64,000 nucleotides of DNA from Leclercia adecarboxylata (GTDB lineage: Bacteria > Pseudomonadota > Gammaproteobacteria > Enterobacterales > Enterobacteriaceae). The notes below the pieces were generated by a model that worked only from the letters and a program-made list of their open reading frames with translations, did no database searches and was not told where the DNA came from. The translations under genes were made by a program, and so were the position numbers. The DNA is taken from NCBI RefSeq assembly GCF_006874705.1, contig NZ_CP035382.1, positions 1,054,001-1,118,000 of the forward strand. Reading direction: 5' to 3'. Positions 9,320-18,252 of this stretch are shown one piece after another. The stretch's first letter is position 1, and each line of letters starts with the position of its first letter.

Positions 9320-10309
9320 ATGGAAAAAAGAACGCATCTATTTTTATTGTTATGGGCCTTTCTGATGACCTTATTCACTTTTCCTGCCAGCGCAGCAGAG
9401 AGAGTGACCCTTAAACTCGCACATAACCTTGAACGCAGCCACGTCGTCCATCGCGCATTTGAAGCCCTGGCGAAAGATGTACACCAGTTATCCGACGGCA
9501 AAATGACCGTGCGGATATATCCCAGCAGTCAAATGGGGAATGCCCGTGAAACAATGGAGCTCCTACAAAATGGCGCGCTGGATATGACCAAAGGATCGGC
9601 CAGTGATTTGGAATCCTTTGACAATATTTATGCTATTTATAATTTACCTTTCTTATTTAACGATCAGCAGCATTTTAATTCCGTTGTATTTGGCGAGATC
9701 GGCAAAGATATTATGGAATCCACTAAAGAGAGAGGCTTCTTTGCTTTATCCGCTTATGTCGCGGGTACCCGAAGTTTCTATGCTAAAAAACCCATTACTA
9801 AACCGGCGGATCTGAAGGGGCTCAAAATTCGTGTTCAGCCAAGCCCAACCACGATCAAAATGGTGGAGCTAATGGGCGGCTCGCCAACCCCGGTCTCCTT
9901 CGGCGAAGTCTATACCGCCATGCAGCAGGGTGTGGTTGACGGGGCGGAAAATAACGTTCCGTCATGGGTACAAACGCGCCATATTGAAATCGCTAAGGTG
10001 TTCTCTGAGGATGAACATGCAGCTATCCCGGACTTTCTGGTTATCGCCACCAAAACCTGGAATGCCCTGACAGCTGAACAACAACACATTCTGGCGACAG
10101 CCGCCCTTAACTCTCAAACCTATCAGCAAAAACTGTGGGAGCAGATTGATGCCGATACCCGCGCTCAGGCAAAAGCGATGGGTGGTGAAATCGTTAAAGT
10201 GGATAAAGCCCCTTTCCGCGCCGCAGTTCAGCCGCTGTTCGATGATTTCAAAAAAGATCCCAAACAAGCCGCCCTGCTGGCGAAGTTTGAAAACGCTGCG
10301 AAGCAGTAA
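9320..10309 (+). CDS. TRAP transporter periplasmic solute-binding protein (DctP family)
   Basis: A 329-residue protein starting with a signal peptide (hydrophobic core LFLLLWAFLMTLF, cleavage near ASAA, about residue 27). The mature part matches DctP-type receptors: KLAHNLERSHVVHRAFEALA at its start and the ligand-binding segment KIRVQPSPTT around residue 170, whose Arg usually pairs with a substrate carboxylate. Substrate is therefore probably a carboxylic or sugar acid, but which one cannot be told. dctQ and dctM homologues follow. Base composition is more AT-rich than the flanking core genes, and E. coli has yggM-ansB here. Confidence 0.92.
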   Translation: MEKRTHLFLLLWAFLMTLFTFPASAAERVTLKLAHNLERSHVVHRAFEALAKDVHQLSDGKMTVRIYPSSQMGNARETMELLQNGALDMTKGSASDLESFDNIYAIYNLPFLFNDQQHFNSVVFGEIGKDIMESTKERGFFALSAYVAGTRSFYAKKPITKPADLKGLKIRVQPSPTTIKMVELMGGSPTPVSFGEVYTAMQQGVVDGAENNVPSWVQTRHIEIAKVFSEDEHAAIPDFLVIATKTWNALTAEQQHILATAALNSQTYQQKLWEQIDADTRAQAKAMGGEIVKVDKAPFRAAVQPLFDDFKKDPKQAALLAKFENAAKQ

Positions 10310-10315
10310 TTTTTC

Positions 10316-10340
10316 ACAGGGTCTGTTCAGACCCTGTTTT
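10316..10340 (+). terminator. Intercistronic hairpin between dctP and dctQ
   Basis: ACAGGGTCT (10316-10324), loop GTTC, AGACCCTGT (10329-10337), then TTTT. It lies six bases after the dctP stop. Such a partial terminator or RNA-stabilising stem would make binding protein in excess over the membrane subunits. Confidence 0.6.
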
Positions 10341-10355
10341 AACGGGATATTCGCC

Positions 10356-10859
10356 ATGATATTAAACCGCCTTAAGGCTGCGGTAGACCGCGTCATTGCT
10401 GCTTTTTGCGTGATAGTAATGGTTGCACTGGTCGTCTGTGTCGTGTGGCAGGTAATCAGCCGCTACGTCCTTAACCAGCCCAGCACACTCACCGATGAGC
10501 TGGCACGGTTTTTAATGATATGGGTTGGGTTGCTCGGCGCGGCCTATACCGTTGGCGCTCAGCGACACCTCTCAATCGATCTTCTCGCGTTATCACTCAG
10601 CCGTCCTAAGCAGGCCCTGTTGAACCTGTTTGTGAATGTGATGATTTTTGTTTTTGCCGGCCTGGTCATCGTGACGGGAGGCATCAGGCTGATAAGTAAA
10701 ACCTTTGAGACGGCGCAGGTCTCCGCAGCGATGCAGATCCCGATGGGTTACGTGTATCTCATACTGCCGCTTAGCGGCATGGTGATGATGTTTTATGCCC
10801 TGAACTTCGTGTGTCAGAGCTTTCTACATTTTAAGAGTACATCTCCGGAGACGATATAA
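10356..10859 (+). CDS. TRAP transporter small membrane subunit (DctQ family)
   Basis: A 167-residue protein with four predicted membrane segments (around 15-40, 50-65, 90-110, 130-150). The ATG at 10356 was chosen because an upstream in-frame start would run back through dctP. The DctQ signature region WQVISRYVLNQPSTLTDELAR followed by a hydrophobic stretch is present. It pairs with the large DctM subunit to form the membrane complex. Its TAA overlaps the dctM ATG by one base (TAATG), so the two are coupled. Confidence 0.92.
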   Translation: MILNRLKAAVDRVIAAFCVIVMVALVVCVVWQVISRYVLNQPSTLTDELARFLMIWVGLLGAAYTVGAQRHLSIDLLALSLSRPKQALLNLFVNVMIFVFAGLVIVTGGIRLISKTFETAQVSAAMQIPMGYVYLILPLSGMVMMFYALNFVCQSFLHFKSTSPETI

Positions 10860-12160
10860 TGGAAAACGCAGTAGCGCTGATGCTTTTTGGCAGCTTTTTT
10901 GTGCTGGTTTTCATCGGGATACCGATCTCTTTTTCAATCGGTATCGCCACCGTGGCCTCCATGCTGCTGATGTTTCCATGGGAGATCGCCGTCATTACGG
11001 TTTCCCAGCGCCTGGCGAACGGTTTAGATAATTTCTCGCTGCTGGCGATCCCCTTTTTTATTTTTGCGGGCACGCTGATGAACAGCGGCGGGATCGCCAT
11101 ACGGCTGATCAGGCTGGCGCAGGTGATGGTGGGTCGGGTGCCCGGCTCGCTCGGCCATGTGAACGTGCTGGCGAATATGATGTTTGGCTCTATCTCAGGT
11201 TCCGCGGTTGCGGCGGCCGCGGCCGTTGGCGGTACGCTTCATCCCATCCAGACAAAGCAGGGTTACGATCCCGCCTTCACCACCGCGGTAAACGTCTCAT
11301 CCTGTATCACCGGCCTGCTCATTCCGCCTTCCAATGTGCTGATTGTTTTCTCCCTCACCGCAGGCGGCGTCTCGATAGCCTCTTTATTTATGGCGGGCTA
11401 TCTGCCGGGGATCCTGATGGGGCTGGCGATTATGCTCGTTTGCGCGGTCATTGCTAAGCGCCGCGGCCGGCCACTGGCCAAGCGTCCCACCTGCGCACAG
11501 GCGCTAAAAGCGTTGCTCGATGCTCTGCCGAGCCTGCTGCTGGTGATCATCGTTATGGGGGGTATTCTTGGCGGCATCTTTACGGCTACCGAAGCCTCAG
11601 CCATTGCCGTGATCTACACCTTCATCCTGTCGGTGCTGATTTATCGTGAAGTGAAATGGCGAGATTTAGCCAGGCTTATTCTGGAGTCGGTGGTGATGAC
11701 ATCCATAGTCCTGCTGCTGATCGGCTTTTCCGTGGGCATGTCATGGGCAATGACCAACGCGGATATCCCTTACTTAATCAGCGATACCCTTATGGGCATT
11801 TCTGATAATCCGCTGATTATTCTGCTGTTGATAAACATCGTGCTGCTGATTGTGGGGATCTTTATGGACATGACCCCTGCGGTCCTGATCTTCACGCCCA
11901 TCTTCTTGCCTATAGCCCAGGATTTGGGGATGGATCCGGTGCATTTTGGCATCATGATGGTGGCCAATCTCTGTATTGGCCTGCTGACACCGCCTGTGGG
12001 AAGTGCGCTGTTTGTCGGCTGTTCAATTTCAGGGGTAAATATACAGCAGCTGATCAAACCGTTATTGCCGTTCTACGCGGCCCTGTTGATAGCGCTAATG
12101 CTTATCGCCTACATCCCGGCAATTTCGTTGTGTATCCCGCAACTGTTGGGATTGATGTAG
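10859..12160 (+). CDS. TRAP transporter large permease (DctM family)
   Basis: A 433-residue membrane protein with about 12 hydrophobic segments and DctM hallmarks: AIPFFIFAGTLMNSGGIA near 63, the GSISGSAVAAAAAVGGTLHP loop near 110, and the C-terminal repeat half with LLTPPVGSALFVGC near 380. It is the sodium- or proton-coupled transport subunit that accepts substrate from the DctP protein. Coupled to dctQ by a one-base overlap. It converges on yggN. Confidence 0.94.
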   Translation: MENAVALMLFGSFFVLVFIGIPISFSIGIATVASMLLMFPWEIAVITVSQRLANGLDNFSLLAIPFFIFAGTLMNSGGIAIRLIRLAQVMVGRVPGSLGHVNVLANMMFGSISGSAVAAAAAVGGTLHPIQTKQGYDPAFTTAVNVSSCITGLLIPPSNVLIVFSLTAGGVSIASLFMAGYLPGILMGLAIMLVCAVIAKRRGRPLAKRPTCAQALKALLDALPSLLLVIIVMGGILGGIFTATEASAIAVIYTFILSVLIYREVKWRDLARLILESVVMTSIVLLLIGFSVGMSWAMTNADIPYLISDTLMGISDNPLIILLLINIVLLIVGIFMDMTPAVLIFTPIFLPIAQDLGMDPVHFGIMMVANLCIGLLTPPVGSALFVGCSISGVNIQQLIKPLLPFYAALLIALMLIAYIPAISLCIPQLLGLM

Positions 12161-12166
12161 TTCAGA

Positions 12167-12193
12167 CCAGCAAAGGGAGATCCCCTTTGCTGG
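12167..12193. terminator. Hairpin between convergent dctM and yggN
   Basis: CCAGCAAAGGG (12167-12177), loop AGAT, CCCCTTTGCTGG (12182-12193). Strong stem but no clear U-tract. Position after dctM suggests termination or 3'-end protection. Confidence 0.5.
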
Positions 12194-12203
12194 ATAATGT
12201 GGC

Positions 12204-12923
12204 TTATTTCAGGCCGCTGACCAGCCCCTTGCGGCTCTCTTCCAGCGAAACCACGCGTTTACACACGTCTTTGCCAAACTCCTTGAAATCCGCTTCCTGG
12301 TTCTTCCACTCGTTCTGAATGGAAGTTTGCAGCCCGCCCAGACTACCCAGCACGCCCTGCAGCGGGTTGCCGCCGCCTTTCAGCACTGCTTTAGCGCCCA
12401 TCTCGTTGATACTGTCCTGCAGAATGCCGCCCATCGCCTGATTTACCAGCTGCTGGCCGTCGGCACGTACCTGATCGATCGCCTGATAGTGGAACGTCAG
12501 GCCATCGGTACGATGTTCAATAATCCGGTTCATCTGCTCTTTTAACTGCGCGTCCAGTTTGGTCAGGCGCGAGCGCATATTGCTGCTCTCCCCTACCTCT
12601 TTAGCAATGATCTTATCCAGCGCGACACGGCCTTTTTCCACACGGGTCAGAGCGCCTTCGTCGATCCATGGTAGCGCGCTGCGCAGATCGGCCTGGTAAT
12701 CTTTCGCCTGTTCACGTTGGGCTGCGCTCAGCGTGTATTGCTTGCCGTTAAACATGACGTTGCCATCCGGAGTGATCACCAGATTGCCGTTCTCACCTTT
12801 TACCTGCACGGTTTGCGGGCTCAAGATCACGTCGTCACGCGGCGTGACTTCGCATTTGTAGTCTGCGTGAGCGGTCAGAGCCGTGGTCATTAAAGCCGTA
12901 GCGAGCAGCGTTTTGCGCATCAT
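12204..12923 (-). CDS. yggN: YggN, DUF2884 family periplasmic protein
   Basis: A 239-residue protein (start at 12923, MMRKTLL) with a signal peptide ending near TAHA and a mature part beginning DYKCEV. This matches E. coli YggN in length and start. Function is unknown; the DUF2884 family is confined to enterobacteria and relatives. It follows yggL on the same strand, but a good terminator lies between, so it probably has its own promoter or only read-through. Confidence 0.93.
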   Translation of the reverse strand: MMRKTLLATALMTTALTAHADYKCEVTPRDDVILSPQTVQVKGENGNLVITPDGNVMFNGKQYTLSAAQREQAKDYQADLRSALPWIDEGALTRVEKGRVALDKIIAKEVGESSNMRSRLTKLDAQLKEQMNRIIEHRTDGLTFHYQAIDQVRADGQQLVNQAMGGILQDSINEMGAKAVLKGGGNPLQGVLGSLGGLQTSIQNEWKNQEADFKEFGKDVCKRVVSLEESRKGLVSGLK

Positions 12924-12936
12924 ATATTCTCCCTCA

Positions 12937-12964
12937 TACAAAACGGGCCAGCAATTGCTGGCCC
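12937..12964 (-). terminator. Terminator after yggL
   Basis: A 20-base perfect palindrome at 12945-12964 (GGGCCAGCAA/TTGCTGGCCC), followed on the minus strand by CGTTTTGT. It separates trmB-yggL from yggN. Confidence 0.75.
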
Positions 12965-12975
12965 CTGATGCTCTA

Positions 12976-13302
12976 TTAGTCCCACCAAATATCGAAAAGT
13001 TCGCTGATGCGCACGTCTTCGAATTTGTGGTCTTCCAGCCACTTACGTACGATAGCCTGATGCTCTTCGGTGCACTGGCCGATCTCTTGTTTGCAGATCA
13101 AACCTTCCCACGCCAGGTAGCCGCTGCCGTCAAATGCCAGCTTGTTCGGCTCGATAACTTCATTGATGAAAGCATCTACGTCTTCATCAATTTTTTCTAC
13201 ACTGGTGCCTTCCGGGAAACGCCATGCAACCGAAAAACCAATTTCCTGGAATTCTTCGATATGCATTTTCTTACGCAGACGACGGCTACGGTTCTTTGCC
13301 AT
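12976..13302 (-). CDS. yggL: YggL, DUF469 family 50S ribosome-binding protein
   Basis: A 108-residue acidic protein with a basic N-terminus ([14 protein letters not shown]). The ATG at 13302 overlaps the trmB stop by one base (TAATG), fixing the start and showing coupled translation. E. coli YggL binds the large ribosomal subunit; its exact job is uncertain. Sequence is close to E. coli throughout (for example EEFQEIGFSVAWRFPEGTS). It ends the trmB-yggL unit at a terminator. Confidence 0.95.
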   Translation of the reverse strand: MAKNRSRRLRKKMHIEEFQEIGFSVAWRFPEGTSVEKIDEDVDAFINEVIEPNKLAFDGSGYLAWEGLICKQEIGQCTEEHQAIVRKWLEDHKFEDVRISELFDIWWD

Positions 13303-14021
13303 TATTTCACCCTCTCGAACATTAAGTCCCATACGCCGTGACCAAGACGATGGCCACGCTGTTCAAATTTCGTTACCGGACGTGAGTCAGGACGCGGCAC
13401 ATAATCATTGCTCGCCGACTGGTTTTTATACCCGTCGAGCGTCGACATCACTTCCAGCATATGCTCCGCATACTGTTCCCAGTCGGTGGCCATGTGGAAA
13501 ACGCCACCCAGCTTCAGTTTACTTTTGACCAGTTCGGCAAACGGCGCCTGAACGATACGGCGTTTATTATGACGTGCTTTGTGCCATGGGTCAGGGAAAA
13601 AGAGCTGAACCATGTTCAGAGAATTGTCAGGGATCATCTTGTGCAGCACTTCTACCGCGTCATGACACATCACCCGCAGATTCTCGACGCCCTCTTCATG
13701 GGCCGTCGCCAGGCAAGCACCCACGCCCGGTGAGTGAACCTCGATACCGAGGAAGTTCTGCTCCGGACGCGCTTTTGCCATGGTCACCAGCGAAGCGCCC
13801 ATGCCGAAACCGATCTCCAGCGTAATCGGCGCGTCGCGGCCAAACAGCTCAACAAAGTCGAGCGGCTGTTCGGTGAACTCTACGCCCATCACCGGCCAGT
13901 AGTTATCCAGCGCATGTTGCTGCCCCTTTGTCAGGCGCCCCTGACGGCGGACAAAGCTGCGAATACGGCGTAGCGGGCGGCCGTTTTCATCAAATTCCGG
14001 TGATATGACGTCGTTTTTCAT
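13302..14021 (-). CDS. trmB: tRNA (guanine-46-N7)-methyltransferase
   Basis: Makes m7G46 in the variable loop of tRNAs using SAM. The ATG at 14021 ([10 protein letters not shown]) gives 239 residues as in E. coli; longer in-frame starts run into the mutY promoter region. Visible motifs are [12 protein letters not shown] (SAM binding, about 70-81) and [16 protein letters not shown] (about 145-160, catalytic Asp and tRNA contact). It diverges from mutY with 143 bases between the starts. The gene is translationally coupled to yggL. Confidence 0.97.
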   Translation of the reverse strand: MKNDVISPEFDENGRPLRRIRSFVRRQGRLTKGQQHALDNYWPVMGVEFTEQPLDFVELFGRDAPITLEIGFGMGASLVTMAKARPEQNFLGIEVHSPGVGACLATAHEEGVENLRVMCHDAVEVLHKMIPDNSLNMVQLFFPDPWHKARHNKRRIVQAPFAELVKSKLKLGGVFHMATDWEQYAEHMLEVMSTLDGYKNQSASNDYVPRPDSRPVTKFEQRGHRLGHGVWDLMFERVK

Positions 14022-14164
14022 AAAAGAGTAGTCTGCTTGTGAGAATGTTCGGGAAACGGCATTATCCAAAGTTAATGATGGGATGCAAGCATGGGAAAGA
14101 TCCGGTTTACAGCCGCATGCCGCTGTGCTGCAATCTGCGTCCCTGATATCGCGAAGCGAAGACC

Positions 14165-15217
14165 ATGCAAGCCTCTCAATTTTCAGCCCAGGTGCTGGAC
14201 TGGTACGACAAATACGGGCGTAAAACCCTGCCCTGGCAAACTGAAAAAACACCCTACAAAGTATGGCTCTCCGAGGTGATGTTGCAACAAACGCAGGTCG
14301 CTACCGTTATCCCCTACTTTGAGCGCTTTATGGCGCGTTTTCCCACCGTGACCGATCTGGCGAACGCCCCGCTTGATGAGGTGCTGCATCTGTGGACCGG
14401 GCTCGGCTACTACGCCCGCGCCCGCAATCTGCATAAAGCCGCCCAGCAGGTGGTGTCGCTGCACGGGGGTAAATTCCCGGAAACCTTCGAGGAAGTGGCT
14501 GCCCTGCCGGGCGTCGGCCGCTCTACCGCCGGGGCCGTTCTCTCCCTTTCGCTGGGGAAACACTTCCCCATTCTCGACGGCAACGTGAAGCGCGTGCTGG
14601 CACGCTGCTATGCCGTTGGCGGCTGGCCGGGCAAGAAGGAGGTGGAAAAGCGCCTGTGGGAAATCAGCGAGGCGGTCACTCCCGCTCGCGGCGTTGAACG
14701 CTTTAACCAGGCGATGATGGATCTGGGGGCGATGGTCTGCACCCGCTCGAAGCCCAAATGCGAACTCTGCCCGCTGAATAATCTGTGTGTGGCCTATGCC
14801 AACCACAGCTGGGCGCAGTATCCCGGTAAAAAGCCGAAGCAGACGCTGCCCGAGCGCACCGGCTATTTTCTGCTGATGCAGCACGAGGAGACGGTCTGGC
14901 TCGCCCAGCGCCCACCAAGCGGTTTATGGGGCGGCTTATTCTGCTTCCCGCAGTTTGAAGATGAGGATGGGCTTCGCGACTGGCTGGCGCAACGCGGCAT
15001 CCCTGCCGATACTCTTGTGCAGCTCAACGCGTTTCGCCATACCTTTAGCCACTTCCATCTGGATATTGTTCCAATGTGGCTTCCCGTGTCCTCATTCACC
15101 TCGTGCATGGATGAAGGCACCGCTCTCTGGTATAACTTAGCGCAACCGCCGTCAGTGGGGCTGGCAGCTCCCGTAGAGCGCCTGTTACAGCAATTACGTG
15201 TCGGGGCAACGGTTTAG
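14165..15217 (+). CDS. mutY: Adenine DNA glycosylase
   Basis: Removes adenine mispaired with 8-oxoguanine or guanine. At 350 residues it matches E. coli. [10 protein letters not shown] (36-45) has the catalytic Glu, [11 protein letters not shown] the helix-hairpin-helix, and [11 protein letters not shown] the catalytic Asp. The [4Fe-4S] ligands are in [17 protein letters not shown] (C-x6-C-x2-C-x5-C). The C-terminal NUDIX-like domain that reads 8-oxoG ends the protein. yggX follows after 25 bases, the usual order. Confidence 0.98.
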   Translation: MQASQFSAQVLDWYDKYGRKTLPWQTEKTPYKVWLSEVMLQQTQVATVIPYFERFMARFPTVTDLANAPLDEVLHLWTGLGYYARARNLHKAAQQVVSLHGGKFPETFEEVAALPGVGRSTAGAVLSLSLGKHFPILDGNVKRVLARCYAVGGWPGKKEVEKRLWEISEAVTPARGVERFNQAMMDLGAMVCTRSKPKCELCPLNNLCVAYANHSWAQYPGKKPKQTLPERTGYFLLMQHEETVWLAQRPPSGLWGGLFCFPQFEDEDGLRDWLAQRGIPADTLVQLNAFRHTFSHFHLDIVPMWLPVSSFTSCMDEGTALWYNLAQPPSVGLAAPVERLLQQLRVGATV

Positions 15218-15242
15218 CTCCGGGCGACAAAGAGGAATCAGT

Positions 15243-15515
15243 ATGGCCAGAACAATTTTTTGTACCTTCCTGCAACGCGACGCAGAAGGCCAGGACTTCC
15301 AGCTCTATCCGGGCGACCTGGGTAAGCGCATCTATAACGAGATCTCAAAAGAGGCGTGGGCGCAGTGGCAGCACAAGCAAACCATGCTGATTAACGAGCG
15401 CAAGCTCAACATGATGAACGTTGAACACCGCAAGCAGCTGGAAGAGGAGATGGTGAATTTCCTGTTTGAAGGCAAAGACGTCCACATCGAAGGCTACACG
15501 CCACCGGAAAAATAA
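15243..15515 (+). CDS. yggX: Probable Fe(2+)-trafficking protein YggX
   Basis: A 90-residue protein linked to protecting iron-sulfur proteins from oxidative damage and to iron trafficking. The ATG at 15243 ([13 protein letters not shown]) matches E. coli and has GAGG upstream; the earlier in-frame ATG at 15198 lies inside mutY. The single conserved Cys is C7. Placement after mutY fits a shared oxidative-damage theme, and it is SoxRS-linked in E. coli; I did not identify a SoxS site here. Confidence 0.96.
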   Translation: MARTIFCTFLQRDAEGQDFQLYPGDLGKRIYNEISKEAWAQWQHKQTMLINERKLNMMNVEHRKQLEEEMVNFLFEGKDVHIEGYTPPEK

Positions 15516-15530
15516 TATCGTGCAGGCTGA

Positions 15531-16718
<1,188 letters not shown>

Positions 16719-16730
16719 CCTTCTCTCTTT

Positions 16731-16755
16731 TACCCTCTCCTCCCCGGAGAGGGTA
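16731..16755. repeat. Intergenic palindrome of the CCCTCTC/GAGAGGG family after mltC
   Basis: TACCCTCTC (16731-16739) pairs with GAGAGGGTA (16747-16755) a few bases past the mltC stop. No U-tract follows. It is related to copies at 1082-1100, 56176-56200 and 62799-62821. Confidence 0.65.
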
Positions 16756-16797
16756 AAGATCCTCTCCAGCAGTGCAGGCCTCATCCATAGGAAAGTG

Positions 16798-16860
16798 TTA
16801 TTTGCATCACAATCCAAACTGCAAATTAATGTTGATTGCATTTTTTTGCGGGAGGTAACA
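16798..16860 (+). promoter_or_regulatory. Likely CRP/CytR control region of nupG
   Basis: Between mltC and nupG lie several TGCAT/TGCAA motifs: TTTGCATCAC at 16801, CTGCAAATT at about 16819 and GATTGCATTT at about 16834. E. coli nupG is controlled by CRP, CytR and DeoR, and CytR half sites resemble GTTGCATT. The assignment rests on this motif similarity and on knowledge of the E. coli gene. Confidence 0.45.
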
Positions 16861-16955
16861 AAACATCACGCCACTCGCTGATAGAATTGCATCAAATACA
16901 AAACCCAAATGTTTCTACACCAACATACAGCCCGCTCTCTTGTGAGGAAAGTAAC

Positions 16956-18212
16956 ATGAACCTTAAGCTGCAGCTTAAAATCTTGTCGTTTCTGCAGTTC
17001 TGTCTGTGGGGGAGCTGGCTAACCACGCTCGGCTCCTACATGTTTGTCACGCTCAAATTCGACGGTGCCTCTATCGGCGCGGTCTATAGCTCTTTGGGTA
17101 TCGCTGCCGTCTTTATGCCGACCCTGCTCGGGATCGTGGCGGATAAATGGATAAGCGCCAAGTGGGTGTATGCGCTTTGCCATCTGGTGGGGGCGGGTAC
17201 GCTGTTTATGGCGGCCGAGGTCACCACGCCAGGGGCGATGTTTATGGTGATCCTGCTTAACTCGCTGGCCTATATGCCAACGCTGGGCCTGATCAACACC
17301 ATCTCCTACTACCGTCTGAAAGACGCCGGTATGGATATCGTCACCGATTTCCCACCGATCCGTATCTGGGGCACCATCGGCTTTATCATGGCGATGTGGG
17401 GCGTGAGCTTCGCGGGCTTCGAACTGAGCCACATGCAGCTCTATATCGGGGCGGTACTCTCCGTGGTGCTGGCGCTGTTCACCCTGACCCTGCCGCACAT
17501 TCCGGTCTCTAACCAGCAGAAAAACCAGAGCTGGAGCACCATGCTCGGCCTGGATGCTTTCGCGCTGTTTAAAAACAAACGCATGGCGATCTTCTTTATC
17601 TTCTCCATGCTGCTGGGTGCGGAGCTGCAGATCACCAACATGTTCGGCAATACCTTCCTGCACAGCTTCGATAACGACCCGCTGTTCTCCGGGAGCTTTA
17701 TCGTAGAGCATGCGTCGGTGATGATGTCGATTTCCCAGATCTCCGAAACGCTGTTCATCCTGACCATCCCGTTCTTCCTGAGCCGCTACGGCATTAAGAA
17801 CGTTATGATGATCAGTATTTTCGCGTGGATGCTGCGCTTCGGTCTGTTTGCCTACGGCGACCCGTCAGCCTTCGGTACCGTGCTGCTGGTGCTGTCGATG
17901 ATTGTCTACGGCTGCGCCTTCGACTTCTTCAACATCTCCGGCTCCGTGTTTGTGGAGAAAGAGGTTCGTCCGGAAATCCGCGCCAGCGCCCAGGGCATGT
18001 TCCTGATGATGACCAACGGCTTCGGCTGTATTCTCGGCGGCGTGGTGAGCGGTAAGGTTGTGGAGATGTATACCACTAACGGTATTACTGACTGGCAGCC
18101 GGTGTGGCTGATCTTCGCAGGCTACTCTTTGGTGCTGGCCTTCGCCTTCATGGCGCTGTTCAAGTACAAACATGTTCGTACTCCAACAGGTGCGCAGACC
18201 GTCGCGCATTAA
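16956..18212 (+). CDS. nupG: Nucleoside permease NupG
   Basis: A proton-coupled nucleoside importer of the NHS family in the major facilitator superfamily, in the inner membrane. The ATG at 16956 (MNLKLQLKILSFLQF) gives 418 residues as in E. coli, with GAGGAAAG upstream; the longer in-frame ORF has no support. About 12 membrane segments are visible, and the sequence QFCLWGSWLTTLGSYMF near the N-terminus is characteristic. It converges on speC across a shared bidirectional terminator. Confidence 0.97.
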   Translation: MNLKLQLKILSFLQFCLWGSWLTTLGSYMFVTLKFDGASIGAVYSSLGIAAVFMPTLLGIVADKWISAKWVYALCHLVGAGTLFMAAEVTTPGAMFMVILLNSLAYMPTLGLINTISYYRLKDAGMDIVTDFPPIRIWGTIGFIMAMWGVSFAGFELSHMQLYIGAVLSVVLALFTLTLPHIPVSNQQKNQSWSTMLGLDAFALFKNKRMAIFFIFSMLLGAELQITNMFGNTFLHSFDNDPLFSGSFIVEHASVMMSISQISETLFILTIPFFLSRYGIKNVMMISIFAWMLRFGLFAYGDPSAFGTVLLVLSMIVYGCAFDFFNISGSVFVEKEVRPEIRASAQGMFLMMTNGFGCILGGVVSGKVVEMYTTNGITDWQPVWLIFAGYSLVLAFAFMALFKYKHVRTPTGAQTVAH

Positions 18213-18221
18213 TCTGTTAGG

Positions 18222-18252
18222 TTCCCCCCTCCTGCGAGGGGGGAATTTTTTT
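18222..18252. terminator. Bidirectional terminator between nupG and speC
   Basis: TTCCCCCCT (18222-18230), loop CCTGCG, AGGGGGGAA (18237-18245), then seven T's on the plus strand. The speC stop lies at its edge. Confidence 0.85.
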
